Positions 8,985-18,073 of a DNA stretch of 64,000 nt are shown here, piece after piece; position 1 is the first letter of the stretch, and each line of letters starts with the position of its first letter. Origin of the DNA: Natronorubrum sediminis (GTDB taxonomy: Archaea > Halobacteriota > Halobacteria > Halobacteriales > Natrialbaceae); NCBI RefSeq assembly GCF_900108095.1, contig NZ_FNWL01000002.1:788748-852747 (forward strand), written 5' to 3'. The notes beneath the pieces were generated by a model. The model ran no database searches and had not been told where the DNA came from. It saw nothing but the letters and a program-made list of their open reading frames with translations. The translations under genes and the position numbers were made by a program.

Positions 8985-8996
8985 AAGGCTTATTCG
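8985..8996 (+). promoter_or_regulatory. Promoter (BRE/TATA) of the GT2 gene at 9021
   Basis: AAGGCTTATTCG lies about 28 bases before the ATG at 9021 and repeats the core of the aglB promoter on the other strand. The two divergent genes probably have matched basal expression. Confidence 0.6.
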
Positions 8997-9020
8997 CCGC
9001 TCACAGTAAACGAGAGCCGA

Positions 9021-9938
9021 ATGAAGGTTTCCGTCGTCGCCTGCACGTACGCGATGGATCGATACGGCGACTTCTCGGAGTGTATCGACAGTCTCCTCTC
9101 TCAAACATACGACCAGATCGAGATTATAGTCGTCGTCGACGGAAACCGCGAGGTATTCGATCGGTTTCGATCGGACTTCGGAGACAACGCAGCCGTTTCG
9201 GCTTACTGCAACGACGAAAACAGGGGCGTCTCGTACAGTCGCACTCGAGGAGCCGAATTGGCGACGGGGGACGTTGTCGCGTTCATCGACGACGACGCTA
9301 CGGCAGTGCCGACCTGGATCGAGAAGCTGGTAAAAACATACGAGCAAACCGATGCGATCGCCGCTGGCGGAAAAATGACCGCCGATTGGATCGCCGGAAA
9401 GCCAGCGGTCCTCCCCGAAGAGTTCTACTGGCTGATCGGCGTCACGTACCCGGGATTCGCCTCGAGCGGCGACGAAATTCGAAACACGTTCGAATCAAAC
9501 ATCTCCTTTCGCCGTGACGTCTTCGTGAATCTCGGCGGGTTCGACCCCGAACTCGGTCCCGACGCCGACTCCTACAGCCACTCAGAGGGGGCCGAAATCG
9601 GCACCCGACTCCAGCGCCGCTACGGGCGCGGCGTCGTCTACAACCCCGACGCTATCGTCGCTCACAAGGTATTCGAACACCGAACGAAACTCCGCTGGCT
9701 CCTCGCTCGAGCGTTCGAACAGGGCCGATCGAAACGTCGACTCGAGCGTCGGGAGACGGGTTCGAAGGATTCAGAGACGGCGTATTTACAGCAGTTGCTC
9801 GGTGGTTTCGTTCCCCGGCGGCTTCGGTCACTAGCCATGTCCCCATCTTTGGCTGGATTCGTGCAATTCGTCATGTTGTTCGTGTTTACTGGGGCTGTGG
9901 GAAGTGGGTACGTGTACGAACTGCTTTTTGGAGAGTAA
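9021..9938 (+). CDS. Family 2 glycosyltransferase of the AglG/AglI type
   Basis: The 305-aa protein has a GT-A fold: MKVSVVACTYAMDRY at the start, VVVDGN, then the metal- and nucleotide-sugar-binding FIDDDA motif (near residue 90). A hydrophobic C-terminal segment (about 280-300) probably anchors it to the membrane. The domain order matches haloarchaeal AglG/AglI/AglE-type enzymes, which add hexuronic acids or other sugars to dolichyl phosphate. The exact sugar cannot be read from sequence. It is divergent from aglB with a matching promoter. It marks the left edge of the AT-rich insert. Confidence 0.85.
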   Translation: MKVSVVACTYAMDRYGDFSECIDSLLSQTYDQIEIIVVVDGNREVFDRFRSDFGDNAAVSAYCNDENRGVSYSRTRGAELATGDVVAFIDDDATAVPTWIEKLVKTYEQTDAIAAGGKMTADWIAGKPAVLPEEFYWLIGVTYPGFASSGDEIRNTFESNISFRRDVFVNLGGFDPELGPDADSYSHSEGAEIGTRLQRRYGRGVVYNPDAIVAHKVFEHRTKLRWLLARAFEQGRSKRRLERRETGSKDSETAYLQQLLGGFVPRRLRSLAMSPSLAGFVQFVMLFVFTGAVGSGYVYELLFGE

Positions 9939-9975
9939 CGAGATAACCGAGAAAATGCAGGACTCGACTCTAGAT

Positions 9976-10722
9976 TTAAGGGTTTTTCTTCGCACCCAAT
10001 ACGATAATTCGGCGGGAAAGACTGGGACGGAAAGACGTGATCCTATCTACTAATTCGACATACCATTTGTTCTGGTAAGGGTATATTCCAGTCACTTCGT
10101 CAACACTGAATCCATGATAATCCAATAGTTCCAAGAAAGCATCATGAGTAGGAGAGTGTACGTGATTGAGGAAATCGGTATCTGAATAGAATTCAGAGAT
10201 TCCAAACGCACGGTTTCGTGAAATTTCGACGTCCCGAGGTTGCTTCCCAAATAATAGGGCGACTCGGTTTACCCAACTTGCCAAGTTTGGAACCGAATGA
10301 AGCATATGTCCATCCTGGCTGAGGATTCGATACGATTCCTCGAGGGGGTGGTCGAAGTATCTAAGATGTTCGAAGACACCGAACGAAAGGACAAGATCCA
10401 CTTCGCCATCTTTGAATGGATATGGGTCCGATTCGAGATCGAGATTGTAAGTTTCAACGCCTCTTTTTTCTGCGACCTTGAGACGTTCTTTATCTACATC
10501 AATTCCGTGGACAGAACTACAGTTAAGAATATCAGCGAGCGCCCCACTCAATCCACCGTAGCCGACTCCAAGCTCGAGGATTGTATTAATTTCTCCTCGG
10601 TGTTTGGCTAAGGATGATACAAGTGGTGCAACTTGCTCGAGTGACTGACTCGTTGCACTTGCTGTGTAATCTGTAGAAGAAAGGTGGGAGGTGAAGTAAT
10701 CTATCACGTCCTGATCGTCCAT
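9976..10722 (-). CDS. Class I SAM-dependent methyltransferase
   Basis: The 248-aa protein carries the SAM-binding motif ILELGVGYGGLSG (about residues 48-60), an acidic motif II (HGIDVDKERL) and the post-motif LSFGVFEHLRYF, as in the Methyltransf_11 group. Substrates of such enzymes in surface-glycan loci are usually sugars or lipid-linked glycans; here that is inferred from location only. The gene is visibly AT-richer than its flanks, which suggests transfer. A TATA-like TTTAAAAA lies about 27 bases upstream of the ATG. Confidence 0.82.
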   Translation of the reverse strand: MDDQDVIDYFTSHLSSTDYTASATSQSLEQVAPLVSSLAKHRGEINTILELGVGYGGLSGALADILNCSSVHGIDVDKERLKVAEKRGVETYNLDLESDPYPFKDGEVDLVLSFGVFEHLRYFDHPLEESYRILSQDGHMLHSVPNLASWVNRVALLFGKQPRDVEISRNRAFGISEFYSDTDFLNHVHSPTHDAFLELLDYHGFSVDEVTGIYPYQNKWYVELVDRITSFRPSLSRRIIVLGAKKNP

Positions 10723-10928
10723 AATGCCACTACGTCATACAGTTTTTAAACACTATTGGTCAGCTTACGGCCACATACGTAGATATGTAGACTATTCACC
10801 ATATACACATTCGAAGTATATATTTAATCCGGAGAACATACCTGCCACACTTCTTTCCATTTATCTGATATCTGAGAGGGTCATTCTCCTTGGAAAAGGT
10901 TAATAAGTGATAAAAAGTCGTTCAGACA

Positions 10929-11942
10929 ATGAGGATACTCTGGCTTCGTCCCTCAAAAGGTGATAATATTAGCGTTCGCCGAGAGCGTATCGCTGAAAAG
11001 CTTCGAGAACGCGGATATGATATCGACATATGCGATGCAACTGGATTCGATGCTGTCAGTGCAATCAAGAAGGCTGTAACTAACGACTACGATGTGATCG
11101 CTGGAAATGTTCGTGTCGGACTCTATATTGGATATCCTCTTTCTCAAATACTCCGCAAACCATTTTTAGGAGATGTTAGTGACCCTATCTCTGATATCAA
11201 TTATCTACCCGAACCACTTTTCCGTTTTTTTGAGTGGTACGAGTGGAAAGTCCTCCAACGCGCTGATGCGACTGTGTTCGTTTACGAATCAACCCATCAA
11301 AAGGCCCTCAAACGCAATATCAACGATGCAGTCAAACTCCCAAATGCGGTTAATTACGACGCATTTGCAGACCCCGATGAAGAAGTAATCGAGAAAGCTA
11401 AAAAAATCCTAACAGAAAATACTGTTGACCCCGAAAAGCCAATAGCAATCTATATCGGGGTTCTCTCACCGAGCTATTTAATAAGGAATATTCTCGATAC
11501 AGCAGAAGTAACTCCCGACTGGGAATTCGTATTTCTTGGTGAAGGGCCACTGGAAAGCGAGGTGCAACAGCGAACAACAGATATAGAAAACGCACATTTT
11601 CCGGGGGCTTTTCCGTATCAATTGATGCCAGGCTTCCTTGACCAGGCCGACGTCGGGTTTTGCTTCAAAGACGCTGAGCAACCGCTCAAGTTGAAAGAAT
11701 ATGGCGCTGCAGGTATTCCTGCAATTGTCCGGCCGGGTGAACTTGAGCGGTGGTACAATGACGAGGAGCTTGCTTTTGTCGAGCCAGACCCAAATTCAAT
11801 CTCGGCAGAACTCAATAAACTCTCTTCGAATAGTGAAATGAGGGACACATACGGCCGTAATCTTCAGACCATTGCTAAAAAGTATAGTTGGGAAAGAGTG
11901 GCTGATGGGTACCATCAATTGTTCAAGAAAATACGTAAGTAA
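10929..11942 (+). CDS. Family 4-type (GT-B) glycosyltransferase
   Basis: The 337-aa protein looks like a GT-B glycosyltransferase. It has an N-terminal acceptor domain (MRILWLRPSKGDN, with DVIAGNVRVGLYIGYPL) and a C-terminal donor domain with IAIYIGVLSP, FLGEGPLESEV and the EYGAAGIPAIVRP segment. This matches the E-x7-E region of GT4 enzymes (KLKEYGAAGIPAI). It probably adds a sugar in the surface-glycan pathway. The DNA is AT-rich with A/T-ending codons, unlike the flanking chromosome. A TTAATAAG box lies about 30 bases upstream of the ATG. No partner-specific clue to the sugar is visible. Confidence 0.8.
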   Translation: MRILWLRPSKGDNISVRRERIAEKLRERGYDIDICDATGFDAVSAIKKAVTNDYDVIAGNVRVGLYIGYPLSQILRKPFLGDVSDPISDINYLPEPLFRFFEWYEWKVLQRADATVFVYESTHQKALKRNINDAVKLPNAVNYDAFADPDEEVIEKAKKILTENTVDPEKPIAIYIGVLSPSYLIRNILDTAEVTPDWEFVFLGEGPLESEVQQRTTDIENAHFPGAFPYQLMPGFLDQADVGFCFKDAEQPLKLKEYGAAGIPAIVRPGELERWYNDEELAFVEPDPNSISAELNKLSSNSEMRDTYGRNLQTIAKKYSWERVADGYHQLFKKIRK

Positions 11943-12019
11943 TTCAATGCGGATTGTTGGGTAGATCTCCTAGGACATCACCAACGCCAAGAATATATGT
12001 CAATCGTGTATTTCTGTGA

Positions 12020-12133
12020 GTTGAATCAATAGACACCACTTGCTCATTAGGACTCCACTGTGGATGGAGGCCACACCTATTGAAACCATCAAATCCGACC
12101 GGTTATGGAAACTCACCGGTTTTAACAGCATAA
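12020..12133 (+). pseudogene. Possible 3' scrap of a TnpB-like (IS200/IS605) gene
   Basis: A 37-codon frame without a start, ending in TAA, encodes a peptide with GLHCGWRPHLL and NPTGYGNSPVLTA. The tail seems to me like the C-terminus of haloarchaeal IS1341-type TnpB proteins, but this is recall and not a search result. The hairpin 24 bases after the stop fits the right end of such an element. Low confidence. Confidence 0.25.
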
Positions 12134-12156
12134 TCACACTCGCTGGCTAATAACTC

Positions 12157-12184
12157 ACTCGCGCGCTAGCGCTTCAGCGCGAGT
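12157..12184. repeat. 8-bp stem hairpin
   Basis: ACTCGCGC (12157-12164) pairs perfectly with GCGCGAGT (12177-12184) around a 12-base loop. It could be an element-end hairpin of an IS200/IS605-type remnant, or a structured RNA end. It is GC-rich inside AT-rich DNA. Confidence 0.6.
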
Positions 12185-12435
12185 TCCTATCCATCAACCA
12201 TCACTATAACCATAATCGGCCAAATTGAGCGCTCGATTGTCGAACGCCAGCTGAGGAGGTACCCGACTATACAGTACCGATACGACAATTACTCCCTATT
12301 CTTTACTAGAAGGCAAATTTATACCTTTGACAATCAATTATCGACACAGAGACTCGTGGTCAAGACATAATGGATTGTGATGAAATCAGATAATTCAATT
12401 TATTAAACCATAAATAGATAGTTTAGATATTATAT

Positions 12436-13218
12436 ATGTCGATGGAAATTAAAATTCGAAAGCTTGTCCGTCATCTTGACGACAAAGGAGTATTTGAAAC
12501 AGCAGGTGTAGTAGTGGATCACACTGAACGATCGGTAGCTAATCTTCTCGAGGGTTCACCTGGGTACTACCGAGGTCAAATGCTATGTCTCCGTCGGCGC
12601 TACAACACAGAGACGATTACACCCGTGTGGATTTCGCCAAAAGATATCACAGGGTTAACTGGAAAATACGAACGCCGGGAAGATGGACATCTCGATTATT
12701 TCCCCCACTTCAAACCCCGTGAGTCAGAGTGGAAGTCGGTATCATACGCTAAAGAAGTCGAATATGGCGACTCTTGTTTCGGATCGTGGGATAAAGATTC
12801 ACCTCAGTTTTCACAACTTCTTTTGTATCGTGGTGCTCACCAACACTTTGTCGATGATCAAGACTGGAAAAAAACAGTTTATTATCAACAGCTCCGTGAT
12901 CGGTTTTGTAAACGAGGATGGAATGACGAGGAAGCGGAAGAGTTGGCGATGAATAGGTGTCAGAAACTCGACTGGCTCCACGATAGAATGTCTGAACATG
13001 GCTATCGGTCTCAGCGAAAATTAAACGGTCATCCCCTCCATGAAGTTACGGTGACTGTTGGCCGTGATGGGGACGTCTTGTATAACTGCGAGGGCCGTCA
13101 TAGATTGTCGATTTCGAAGATTCTCGGTGTCGATGCAATCCCAGTTCTGGTCTTAGCTACTCACGAAAAGTTTGATGGATCACTCACCTCTATTTTTTCA
13201 AACACTTGTGAACTATGA
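12436..13218 (+). CDS. Unknown protein with ParB/sulfiredoxin-like C-terminal motif
   Basis: The product is 260 aa and I do not recognise a named family. Near the C-terminus, CEGRHRLSISKILG (from residue 218) followed by VDAIPVLVLATH matches the [DE]G-x-HR...LG...IPV pattern of ParB/sulfiredoxin-like folds. The rest is rich in Trp, Tyr, His and Arg. An ATG six bases downstream is an alternative start. The TGA stop overlaps the ATG of the next gene (ATGA at 13215-13218), so the two are translationally coupled. The gene lies in the AT-rich insert among glycan genes. A regulatory, kinase-like or glycan-related role are all possible. Confidence 0.6.
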   Translation: MSMEIKIRKLVRHLDDKGVFETAGVVVDHTERSVANLLEGSPGYYRGQMLCLRRRYNTETITPVWISPKDITGLTGKYERREDGHLDYFPHFKPRESEWKSVSYAKEVEYGDSCFGSWDKDSPQFSQLLLYRGAHQHFVDDQDWKKTVYYQQLRDRFCKRGWNDEEAEELAMNRCQKLDWLHDRMSEHGYRSQRKLNGHPLHEVTVTVGRDGDVLYNCEGRHRLSISKILGVDAIPVLVLATHEKFDGSLTSIFSNTCEL

Positions 13219-14483
13219 GCGGATACAATAGACTTGAACAAGCAGTAGGTCATTACCTCAACGACTTTCCACGAATAAAGGGAGCAGTCGAAACTACCTA
13301 TCAGCGAGCGAGTTATCTCCTGTTTGCAAATAGAGATTTTAAATATAAACTTCACGACGATGTACCCCTTCATACAGCGCCTACGTGGTTCGGGGCCGAG
13401 GACGGAACTCTCGACGAGTTCTTTGTGGGCTTCTACGATGTTTGTCCTTGGAACGAAGACCAGACCCAGTACGTTGTTCACGAACTAGATGAATCGAGTG
13501 GTACCGTCTCAATTTCCGTGCTTGGCAAGGACGGTTCCGAACGTATCGCATCGACTGATGCCTGGAACTATCAGCAGGGTGCTCGAACACGTTGGCACCC
13601 GACACAGAAAGACGCGCTCATATTCAACGATATCGAGAACGGTAACGCTGTGGCGCGGATCGTTAATACTGATGGTGAGGAACTCGATCGATATCAGCAA
13701 CCGATGCAAGCGATGAATCCGACTGGTGAGGACTTCCTATCTATCAATTACCGTCGACTGGATCACAACAGTCCTGCCTACGGCTACGGAACTGACGATG
13801 GATCTGAGTTAGCTACTCCGGCCGAAGATGGCATAGTCCGCATTGATCGTGATGGGAATACAGAGTTGATCGTTTCCTTTAGATCCTTGATCAGTGAAGT
13901 AGAAACAGCAGTCGACTCTGAGTATCATTATATTCATCATGGGCTCTACGCACCCGATGGCGATCAGTTCGCATTTCTACACAGATGGGTAGACGACGGG
14001 CAACGCCAGACGCGATTGTTAGTTTCGAATCGGTTCGGTAAGCGACGTCTCTTGTTAGAGAACGAGTACGTCTCACATTACTGTTGGCTAGATACAAAGC
14101 GATTGTTTCTCTGGGGAGGGTCCAAGGCCCACGGTCGTGGCTATCACATCGTAGATACTGAAAGTGGAGAGATCGACTACGTAGAAGGACTTTCCGGTTA
14201 CGGCGATGGTCATCCGACGTTGTCACCAGATGGCGAGTGGGTCGTCACCGATACGTATCCTGACCGAACCCGCAAACGGACGCTTTGGCTCTACAACATA
14301 TACAACAGCCGGAGTATCAAATTGGGGAATTTTTTAGCCCCATTCGAGTTTGATGGTGGGTATCGGTGTGACCTTCATCCCCGGTGGAGTCGGGATGGGA
14401 AATTTATCTCAATCGATTCAGCCCACGAGGGTGTTCGAAAGTCATATATCCTTGATGTGAGTTCGGTTTGTCAATTCGAATAG
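13215..14483 (+). CDS. Unknown TolB/WD40-like beta-propeller protein
   Basis: The 422-aa protein has repeated beta-propeller blades: HPTLSPDGEWVVTDTYPD, LHPRWSRDGKFISIDSA and YAPDGDQFAFLHRW are typical TolB/WD-type strand patterns with S/APDG or SRDG turns. There is no signal peptide or membrane helix, so it is probably cytoplasmic. It is coupled to the preceding ParB-like gene by an ATGA overlap and lies between glycosyltransferase and flippase genes. The propeller could be a lyase-like or binding scaffold acting on glycans. No catalytic motif can be assigned. The DNA is AT-rich at the start and closer to chromosomal composition toward the end. Confidence 0.65.
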   Translation: MSGYNRLEQAVGHYLNDFPRIKGAVETTYQRASYLLFANRDFKYKLHDDVPLHTAPTWFGAEDGTLDEFFVGFYDVCPWNEDQTQYVVHELDESSGTVSISVLGKDGSERIASTDAWNYQQGARTRWHPTQKDALIFNDIENGNAVARIVNTDGEELDRYQQPMQAMNPTGEDFLSINYRRLDHNSPAYGYGTDDGSELATPAEDGIVRIDRDGNTELIVSFRSLISEVETAVDSEYHYIHHGLYAPDGDQFAFLHRWVDDGQRQTRLLVSNRFGKRRLLLENEYVSHYCWLDTKRLFLWGGSKAHGRGYHIVDTESGEIDYVEGLSGYGDGHPTLSPDGEWVVTDTYPDRTRKRTLWLYNIYNSRSIKLGNFLAPFEFDGGYRCDLHPRWSRDGKFISIDSAHEGVRKSYILDVSSVCQFE

Positions 14484-14631
14484 AATGATTTTCATACCAT
14501 TTCGAGAATCAATAGCAGATATAACCGATATTAGACAATGTGTGCTATGTAGTCTAAAGTGAAGCTACAGGAATAATAGAAAAGTACCTAAATCCACACT
14601 CTAAACGTTCGTTGAATAGACACCACTGCGC

Positions 14632-16092
14632 ATGAATATTGGACAAACTTCTCTTATCGTCTTTCTCTCTAAACTCCTCGGGTCTGCCCTCGGCTTCGTC
14701 GCTACGCTCTATTTCGCTCGAGAACTCGGCGCAGAAGTTCTGGGCGTCTATACCCTGGTACTCACGGTAGTCAGTTGGCTCATTTTGGCCGGTGAGTTCG
14801 GTGTCGGTCAGGCGACGACGAAGCGGATCAGCGAAGGGCGAGAACAGGGAGCGTATCTTTCGGCCGCGCTCGTGTGGATCACCGGATTCGCCGTTTGCCT
14901 CTCTCTTGCAGTCATTGTCGCACAACCAATTCTCGAGTCCTACATCGCCGAGTTCGATCACTACGTCGCCCTCTCTGTCGTCTGGTTCGTCGTCGCGTTA
15001 CTCTTCATCAAGCTGTTTTACAGGACGATCGACAAGACGCTCAAAGGGGAACGAAAGGTCCACATCGAGGGGGTGCTCGAGCCAGTCAAAATCGGCGGCC
15101 AGAGCCTCATTCAGATCGTGCTCGTCATCGCCGGCTACGGACTCCTCGGGATGCTCGTGGGCTACGCCCTCGGTGGGATCATCGTCGGCATCGTCGGCCT
15201 GTACTGGGTCTCCACCCAACCATCGATGCCGAGTAAACGTCACTTCGTGAGCCTCTTCGACTACGCGAAGTTCTCGTGGCTCGGGTCGCTCAAGTCCCGG
15301 ACGTTCAACGAGGTCGACATCCTCCTCCTCGGCGTCTTCGCGCAGTCGGCACTCGTCGGTGTCTACTCCGTTGCGTGGTCCATCGCGAAGTTCCTCGATA
15401 TCTTCGGGGGGGCCGTGAGTTCCACGATGTTTCCCGAAATTAGCCATACTTCCGCCCAAAACGCTCGAGAAGCCGTCTCCGGCCTCGTCGAGGATTCACT
15501 CGCGTTCACCGGACTCATTGCAATTCCGGGCATCGTCGGCGGGACACTGCTCGCCGATCGTCTCCTCGAGCTATACGGTCCGGAATTCGTCGACGGGGCG
15601 ACTGTCCTCGCACTGCTCATCGTCGCGACGACACTGTACTCCTATCAGAAGCAACTAATGAACGGCCTCAACGGGATCGATCGACCCGACCTCGCGTTCC
15701 GGATCAATGCGGTCTTCATCGTACTCAACGCGGGGCTGAACGTCGTGCTCATCCCGCGATTCGGTCTCGAGGGAGCAGCGATCGCGAGTATCGCGTCGGT
15801 CGCCGTCGCGACGATTCTGGCCTATGTCACGCTCTCGAGACTGGTCGATTTCCGGACGCCGTTCGGCGAAATCGGACGCCAAATTACAGCCGCTCTGGTG
15901 ATGGGCGTCGTCGTCTACGGCGCACTCGAGACCGTCGAAACGACCGCCATCGTCGAGCACAACGCGTTCATCGTCGTATCGCTCGTCGGGTTCGGAGCGG
16001 GCGTTTACTTCCTCACGTTGCTCGCACTCTCTGCGCGATTCCGGTCGACGGTCGAGCGGAATATCCCGCTTCACGTCCCGTATCTGAGTTGA
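14632..16092 (+). CDS. Oligosaccharide flippase (Wzx/AglR-type MATE/MOP family)
   Basis: The 486-aa protein has about 14 membrane helices and begins MNIGQTSLIVFLSKLLGSALGF, the usual start of polysaccharide-biosynthesis flippases. The family moves lipid-linked glycans from the cytoplasmic to the outer face. Haloarchaeal AglR has been proposed to do this for dolichol-linked sugars, which AglB then uses. An AT-rich upstream region ends at the gene start and the body is GC-rich with normal codon use, so the gene marks the right border of the AT-rich insert. An equivalent role with aglB is inferred from position. Confidence 0.85.
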   Translation: MNIGQTSLIVFLSKLLGSALGFVATLYFARELGAEVLGVYTLVLTVVSWLILAGEFGVGQATTKRISEGREQGAYLSAALVWITGFAVCLSLAVIVAQPILESYIAEFDHYVALSVVWFVVALLFIKLFYRTIDKTLKGERKVHIEGVLEPVKIGGQSLIQIVLVIAGYGLLGMLVGYALGGIIVGIVGLYWVSTQPSMPSKRHFVSLFDYAKFSWLGSLKSRTFNEVDILLLGVFAQSALVGVYSVAWSIAKFLDIFGGAVSSTMFPEISHTSAQNAREAVSGLVEDSLAFTGLIAIPGIVGGTLLADRLLELYGPEFVDGATVLALLIVATTLYSYQKQLMNGLNGIDRPDLAFRINAVFIVLNAGLNVVLIPRFGLEGAAIASIASVAVATILAYVTLSRLVDFRTPFGEIGRQITAALVMGVVVYGALETVETTAIVEHNAFIVVSLVGFGAGVYFLTLLALSARFRSTVERNIPLHVPYLS

Positions 16093-16103
16093 GGTTCGTG
16101 GCG

Positions 16104-16649
16104 TTACCAGGGTTCGTTTTTCAAGCCGAGTTGGTAGGCGATCATGTTCGTCGTCACGTGCAGGATCGGCGTGAGCACGACGACGACCGCGATAACGTCC
16201 CACGTAAACCACGTAAAGAACCACTCGTTCGCCAGAAGCGCCGTCAGCGGAAGCGAGACGACGACGAAGTCGAGTTGGTCGAGTCCGGGGAACATCGCGC
16301 CGCGTTCGCGTCCCGATCGACGTTTGAGAAACGACGCGAGGATGTCGCCGAGCATCGCCCCGCCCGCGAGTCCGAGTGCCGCGAGCAGGGTGAATTCCGG
16401 GACGTCGACACCGAGCGCGCCACTCACGTCGTCGGCGGCGAGCGTCAGTACGCCCGCGAGTGCGAGCCCAGCAGTCGTGCCCGCTGCCGTGCCGCGCCAG
16501 GTCTTTCCGTCGCCGAGAAGTCGGCTGCCACCCATGGTCCGACCGCCGTCGATCGGTCGACCGCCACCCGCCAGGACGGCAATATTGTTCGGAACGTAGG
16601 CGGGCAACATCGCCCAGAACGCGATCACGATCGTCTCGAGTAGTGCCAT
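16104..16649 (-). CDS. carS: CDP-archaeol synthase
   Basis: CarS makes CDP-2,3-bis-O-(geranylgeranyl)-sn-glycerol from CTP and the unsaturated archaetidic acid, the last common step before polar head groups are attached. The 181-aa protein has about five membrane helices and the family pattern AMLPAYVPNNIAVL, GDGKTWRG and MLGDILASFLKRRSGRERG. It starts at MALLETIV. Upstream ATGs in frame would add about 44 residues without membrane character and are unlikely. It converges with the flippase gene (11-base gap). Confidence 0.93.
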   Translation of the reverse strand: MALLETIVIAFWAMLPAYVPNNIAVLAGGGRPIDGGRTMGGSRLLGDGKTWRGTAAGTTAGLALAGVLTLAADDVSGALGVDVPEFTLLAALGLAGGAMLGDILASFLKRRSGRERGAMFPGLDQLDFVVVSLPLTALLANEWFFTWFTWDVIAVVVVLTPILHVTTNMIAYQLGLKNEPW

Positions 16650-16775
16650 ATCCGCGCCAATGAACCCCCGTCTCTTAACGGGCGGTGTTTTGGGTTGCAG
16701 ACTGGACAGTGCGTTGCCAGACGAAAGCCGATTGCGCCCATTCGCGTCCGGCGACGTGTCGCTCACCGACAGGAT

Positions 16776-16794
16776 ATACACAGTATCTGTGAAC
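16776..16794. promoter_or_regulatory. Candidate operator upstream of the doeA-like gene
   Basis: ATACACAGTATCTGTGAAC contains the perfect inverted repeat CACAG-TAT-CTGTG (16779-16791). It matches 16 of 19 positions of the site overlapping the start of the aminotransferase gene at 29689-29707. A TATA-like AAAGTTTTAG lies 3' of it (about 16807-16816), so a bound protein would sit just upstream of the promoter. Confidence 0.55.
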
Positions 16795-16854
16795 TACGTA
16801 CACGAAAAAGTTTTAGCACTGCTGATCGATCGTTCTCGTAGAGGGCCTGTTATC

Positions 16855-18033
16855 ATGTCACGAGCTGTCTTCGACGAAGCAGCGTACGAGCGCCGACTGA
16901 GCCGAACGAGAGATCGATTGCGCGAGGAGGACCTCGACGCGATCGTCGTCGCCGATCCGGCCAATATGAACTACCTGACGGGGTACGACGGCTGGTCGTT
17001 CTACGTTCATCAGGCGGTCATCGTCACCCTCGAGCACGAGGAACCCGTCTGGGTCGGCCGACAGATGGACGCCGACGGCGCGCGGGCGACGACCACTCTC
17101 TCTGAACCGAATATCCGCGCCTACAGCGACGATCACGTTCACTCTCCGCACGACCTCCACCCGATGGACTACGTCGCCGGTGTCTTAGAAGACCTCGAGG
17201 TCGCGGACGGACGAATCGGTCTCGAGATGGACGCTTACTATTTCACCGCCAAGTCGTATACCCGTCTCCAACAAAACCTTCCCGAGGCCGAGTTCGAGGA
17301 CGCGACGCTCCTCGTCGGCTGGGTCCGGGTCAAAAAATCCGACCAGGAACTCGAGTACATGCGCCAGGCTGCCCGGATTTCGGAAAACGCCATGCAAGCG
17401 GGATTAGACGCCATCGAAGCCGGCGTTCCGGAGTACGAAGCCGCCGCTGCGATTTACGAGGCGCTGATCACCGGCACCGACGAGTACGGCGGTGACTATC
17501 CGTCGATCGTTCCGCTGATGCCCTCGGGCGAGCACACCGGAACCCCGCACCTGACCTGGACGGACCGAGAATTCGAGGACGGCGACCCGGTTATCATCGA
17601 ACTCTCGGGCTGTCGCCACCGGTATCACTCGCCGCTCGCACGGACGACGTTCGTCGGTGAGCCACCAGCAGAACTCGAGCACACCGCCGATGTCGTCGTC
17701 GAAGCCGTCGACGCCGCACTCGACGCTGCCGAGCCTGGTGTCACCTGCGAGACCGTCGAAAAGGCCTGGCGCGACACCATCGCCAAGTACGACATCGAAA
17801 AGGAGGACCGAATCGGCTACTCGATGGGACTGGGCTACCCGCCGGACTGGGGCGAACACACCGCGAGCATCCGCCCCGGCGACGAGACCGTCCTCGAGGA
17901 GAACATGACGTTCCACATGATCCCCGGCATCTGGACGGAAGACATCGGGATGGAACTGAGCGAGACGTTCCGCATCACGTCCAGTGGTGCGGAGACGCTC
18001 GCAGACTTCCCGCGAAAGCTGTTCCGCGCGTAA
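16855..18033 (+). CDS. doeA: DoeA/EutD-type ectoine hydrolase (M24 fold)
   Basis: DoeA opens the ectoine ring to N-acetyl-diaminobutyrate, the first step of ectoine use. The 392-aa protein has the creatinase/aminopeptidase P fold. Features I associate with DoeA/EutD are [12 protein letters not shown], the HPMDYV segment, [14 protein letters not shown] and YPPDWGE, and they are all present. Where M24 metalloenzymes have metal-binding aspartates, this protein has [19 protein letters not shown], which fits the metal-independent DoeA type. The start is MSRAVFDE. Upstream codons in frame run through the promoter. Glutamate dehydrogenase follows in the same direction. A related Xaa-Pro peptidase function is the main alternative. 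Confidence 0.75.
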   Translation: MSRAVFDEAAYERRLSRTRDRLREEDLDAIVVADPANMNYLTGYDGWSFYVHQAVIVTLEHEEPVWVGRQMDADGARATTTLSEPNIRAYSDDHVHSPHDLHPMDYVAGVLEDLEVADGRIGLEMDAYYFTAKSYTRLQQNLPEAEFEDATLLVGWVRVKKSDQELEYMRQAARISENAMQAGLDAIEAGVPEYEAAAAIYEALITGTDEYGGDYPSIVPLMPSGEHTGTPHLTWTDREFEDGDPVIIELSGCRHRYHSPLARTTFVGEPPAELEHTADVVVEAVDAALDAAEPGVTCETVEKAWRDTIAKYDIEKEDRIGYSMGLGYPPDWGEHTASIRPGDETVLEENMTFHMIPGIWTEDIGMELSETFRITSSGAETLADFPRKLFRA

Positions 18034-18073
18034 CCCATCCCTAACGGACCGCTATACTGATCGCACTCCCACA

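Larger units (their letters stand above)
11943..12435. other. Intergenic AT-rich stretch with a hairpin and a possible transposon scar
   Basis: This gap of about 490 bases has no convincing intact gene. It contains a 37-codon open frame without a start (12020-12133), a strong hairpin just after it (12157-12184), and an AT-rich end with TATA-like sequences that should serve the gene at 12436. The composition matches the surrounding AT-rich insert. Confidence 0.6.

Noticed and set aside
12028-14627. Exact 13-base match AATAGACACCACT at 12028-12040 and 14615-14627, flanking the unknown gene pair
   Set aside because: In 64 kb some tens of 13-base matches are expected by chance, and the flanks do not extend the match. 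It is not good evidence for a direct repeat of an insertion.
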